A stretch of 6,010 nt of DNA. It comes from JBBIRT01 sp037441725. Its GTDB lineage: Bacteria > Desulfobacterota > BSN033 > UBA1163. Shown piece after piece: positions 4,543-6,010 of this stretch. Positions within the stretch are counted from its first letter, which is position 1, and each line of letters opens with the position of its first letter. The position numbers were made by a program, and so were the translations under genes. The DNA lies in assembly GCA_037441725.1 (NCBI GenBank), contig JBBIRT010000175.1:1-6010 (forward strand), in the 5' to 3' direction. A model generated the notes under the pieces. It was not told the origin of the DNA. It did not search any database and saw only the letters and a program-made list of their open reading frames with translations.

Positions 4543-6010
4543 AGATAGAGATCGATCGATTAACTGTGATGTACCGTGACGGGAACCATTCCTTGCTGGC
4601 CCTGGACCAGGTCAGTCTCAGTTTGGAGCCCGGCCGGATCACAGCCCTGGTGGGAGAATCCGGATCGGGTAAGACCACCCTGGGTAAATCGCTTATGGGA
4701 CTTCTGCCGGAAAATGCGGAAGTGCGAGGAAGCATAAAACTGGGTAATCGAGAAATTGTTGGGATGGAAGAATCGGACCTGAAAAAAATCCGCTGGTCCC
4801 AAATAGCCATGGTCTTTCAGAATGGAGCGGCAAACCTGAACCCTGTTCATCGAATTGTCGACCAGGTCGCCGAGCCTTTGATCTGTTCTGCAGGAATGAG
4901 AGAGAGACAGGCGAGAGAGGAGGCTGAGATTCACCTGCTAAGGATGGGTCTAAAACCTGAGTATGGATATCGTTTCCCCCATGAGTTGAGTGGCGGCCAA
5001 ATCCAGCGCGCTCTCTTAGCAATGGCTTTTGTGCTCAACCCAGGGGTGCTCATTCTCGATGAACCCACAGCCGGCCTGGATGCCATGACCAAGTCTTTTG
5101 TCTCAGGAGTCATCCACCAGGCCAGAGACACCGGTAAAACAGTCCTTTTGGCCACACACGATCTTGATCTTGTGCAGGGGCTGGCTGATCAGGTGGTCGT
5201 GCTTTATTTAGGACAGGTCATGGAGAAGATGCCAGGCACTGATCTGCTTACACATCCCTTTCATCCTTACACACTTGGTCTTGGCCGTTCTTATCCAACC
5301 CTGGAGACGAATCGCGATCTTGGAGGCATTCGGGGAGATGCCTTCTTTCGACTTCTCCACTCCCATTCTAAGAATGGCCAAGAGCCGGGAATAAGATATC
5401 AAAACGATCGCTCAGGGCACAGACACGAAGAGGGTGCTGTTTCTGGGAGAGGCTGTCTGTTTCAACCCCGCTGCACGCAGGCCATCGAGGCCTGCAGCCG
5501 CGAGACCATTCCTCTTAAGAGGGTTGGGGAGCGGGAGGTTCGCTGCCTGAGAGGTGGGATTGTTCAGATTCTCGAACTTCATCATATCTGTAAGAGCTAT
5601 GCCACCTCAACAGCTCTTTACCCTACAGACCTGACGATTCGGGCTGGTGAGGTCTTCTGCCTGGTGGGCGAAACCGGTTCTGGGAAGACAACGCTTGCCA
5701 TGATTGCCGCTGGATTGTTCAAACCGGATAAGGGGCGCCGTATCTTTGAAGGCCGTGATATGGATGAATTGATTGATTTGGACTACCCTTCTTTGGCCAA
5801 ACGAATCGGTGTGATCTATCAGAATCCTGCTGAGTCTGTAAGCCACCGGCTTTCGGTCTTTGATATTGTGGCCGAACCTTTAAAGATTCAGGGAGCGATT
5901 CGCGAAGAAAATGAGATCAGGACCCGTGTGCTCCGGGCTTTAACGGATGTTCGCCTCTCCACCCACCAGGAATTTCTAAGGCGTTATCCCCACGAGCTCA
6001 ATATGGGTGC
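4536..6010 (+). CDS. Fused double ATPase of the importer (DppD-DppF fusion), 3' end outside window
   Basis: One uninterrupted frame of 491 full codons runs to the window edge. It joins two ABC ATPases that are separate genes (DppD and DppF) in most importers. Half 1 is complete: Walker A GESGSGKT (40-47), Q-loop Gln95 in VFQNGAANLNP, signature LSGGQ (151-155), Walker B LILDEP (172-177), and switch His208. The DppD-type tail HPYTLGL (243-249) is followed by a variable linker (about 257-305). A four-cysteine stretch follows (Cys307, 313, 320, 337, with GCLFQPRC). In DppD/OppD relatives these cysteines can hold a 4Fe-4S cluster. Half 2 has Walker A GETGSGKT (378-385) and Gln429, but its signature reads LNMGA (488-492), the last residue inferred from GC. 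Walker B and the switch His of half 2 lie beyond the edge. The start may be the ATG at 4536 or the GTG at 4539; AAGGAAG at 4528-4534 fits the GTG slightly better by spacing. Confidence 0.93.
   Translation, partial: MVKIEIDRLTVMYRDGNHSLLALDQVSLSLEPGRITALVGESGSGKTTLGKSLMGLLPENAEVRGSIKLGNREIVGMEESDLKKIRWSQIAMVFQNGAANLNPVHRIVDQVAEPLICSAGMRERQAREEAEIHLLRMGLKPEYGYRFPHELSGGQIQRALLAMAFVLNPGVLILDEPTAGLDAMTKSFVSGVIHQARDTGKTVLLATHDLDLVQGLADQVVVLYLGQVMEKMPGTDLLTHPFHPYTLGLGRSYPTLETNRDLGGIRGDAFFRLLHSHSKNGQEPGIRYQNDRSGHRHEEGAVSGRGCLFQPRCTQAIEACSRETIPLKRVGEREVRCLRGGIVQILELHHICKSYATSTALYPTDLTIRAGEVFCLVGETGSGKTTLAMIAAGLFKPDKGRRIFEGRDMDELIDLDYPSLAKRIGVIYQNPAESVSHRLSVFDIVAEPLKIQGAIREENEIRTRVLRALTDVRLSTHQEFLRRYPHELNMG

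Noticed and set aside
4560..5022. Overlapping minus-strand open frames of 104-124 codons within the ATPase gene.
   Set aside because: They are antisense to intact Walker A, Q-loop and signature motifs and have no ribosome sites or family resemblance.
1..6010. CRISPR arrays, rRNA, tRNA, transposase or phage genes.
   Set aside because: No regular repeat-spacer pattern, no cloverleaf fold and no such protein motifs were seen.

Overview
The window looks like part of a bacterial chromosome, and every gene reads on the plus strand. It holds five coding regions. The first encodes a small TrmO/TsaA-type tRNA methyltransferase. The other four form a complete Dpp/Opp/Nik-class ABC importer: binding protein, two permeases and a fused double ATPase. 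The ATPase runs off the right edge. The signal peptide, Shine-Dalgarno sites and sigma70-type promoter point to a Bacterium. Base composition is moderate in the genes and AT-rich between them. Protein style vaguely suggests an anaerobic Desulfobacterota-like organism, but that is an impression from family resemblance and not a demonstrated placement.

Layout. Bases 1-135 are a compact control region. A near-consensus promoter (TTGACA, 17 bp, TATAAA) sits inside an inverted repeat. It is followed, almost exactly at the predicted transcription start, by a long hairpin with a T-run (64-114). The methyltransferase gene most likely begins at the GTG at 136, not at the in-frame ATG at 70, which lies inside the hairpin. 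Bases 622-818 form a leader in front of the binding-protein gene and contain two crossing inverted repeats. The binding-protein gene (819-2405) encodes a secreted family 5 solute-binding protein. Bases 2406-2729 are non-coding, with an imperfect palindrome and a strong 11-bp stem. From 2730 on, permease 1, permease 2 and the ATPase are packed with 11-bp and 7-bp overlaps, which indicates translational coupling.

How the genes fit together. The binding protein would capture the ligand outside the membrane and pass it to the DppB/DppC-type permease pair. The fused ATPase would power import. The first ATPase half has intact motifs. The second has a good Walker A and Q-loop but an altered signature (LNMGA where LSGGQ is expected), suggesting one weakened ATP site. 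The substrate cannot be read from sequence: peptides, nickel or a metal-chelate complex are all possible for this class. The co-oriented TrmO-like gene just upstream is the least expected part of the arrangement.

The best candidates for something new are the promoter-to-terminator leader, the crossing repeats before the binding protein, the intercistronic palindrome, the altered ATPase signature, and the link between a methyltransferase and an importer.
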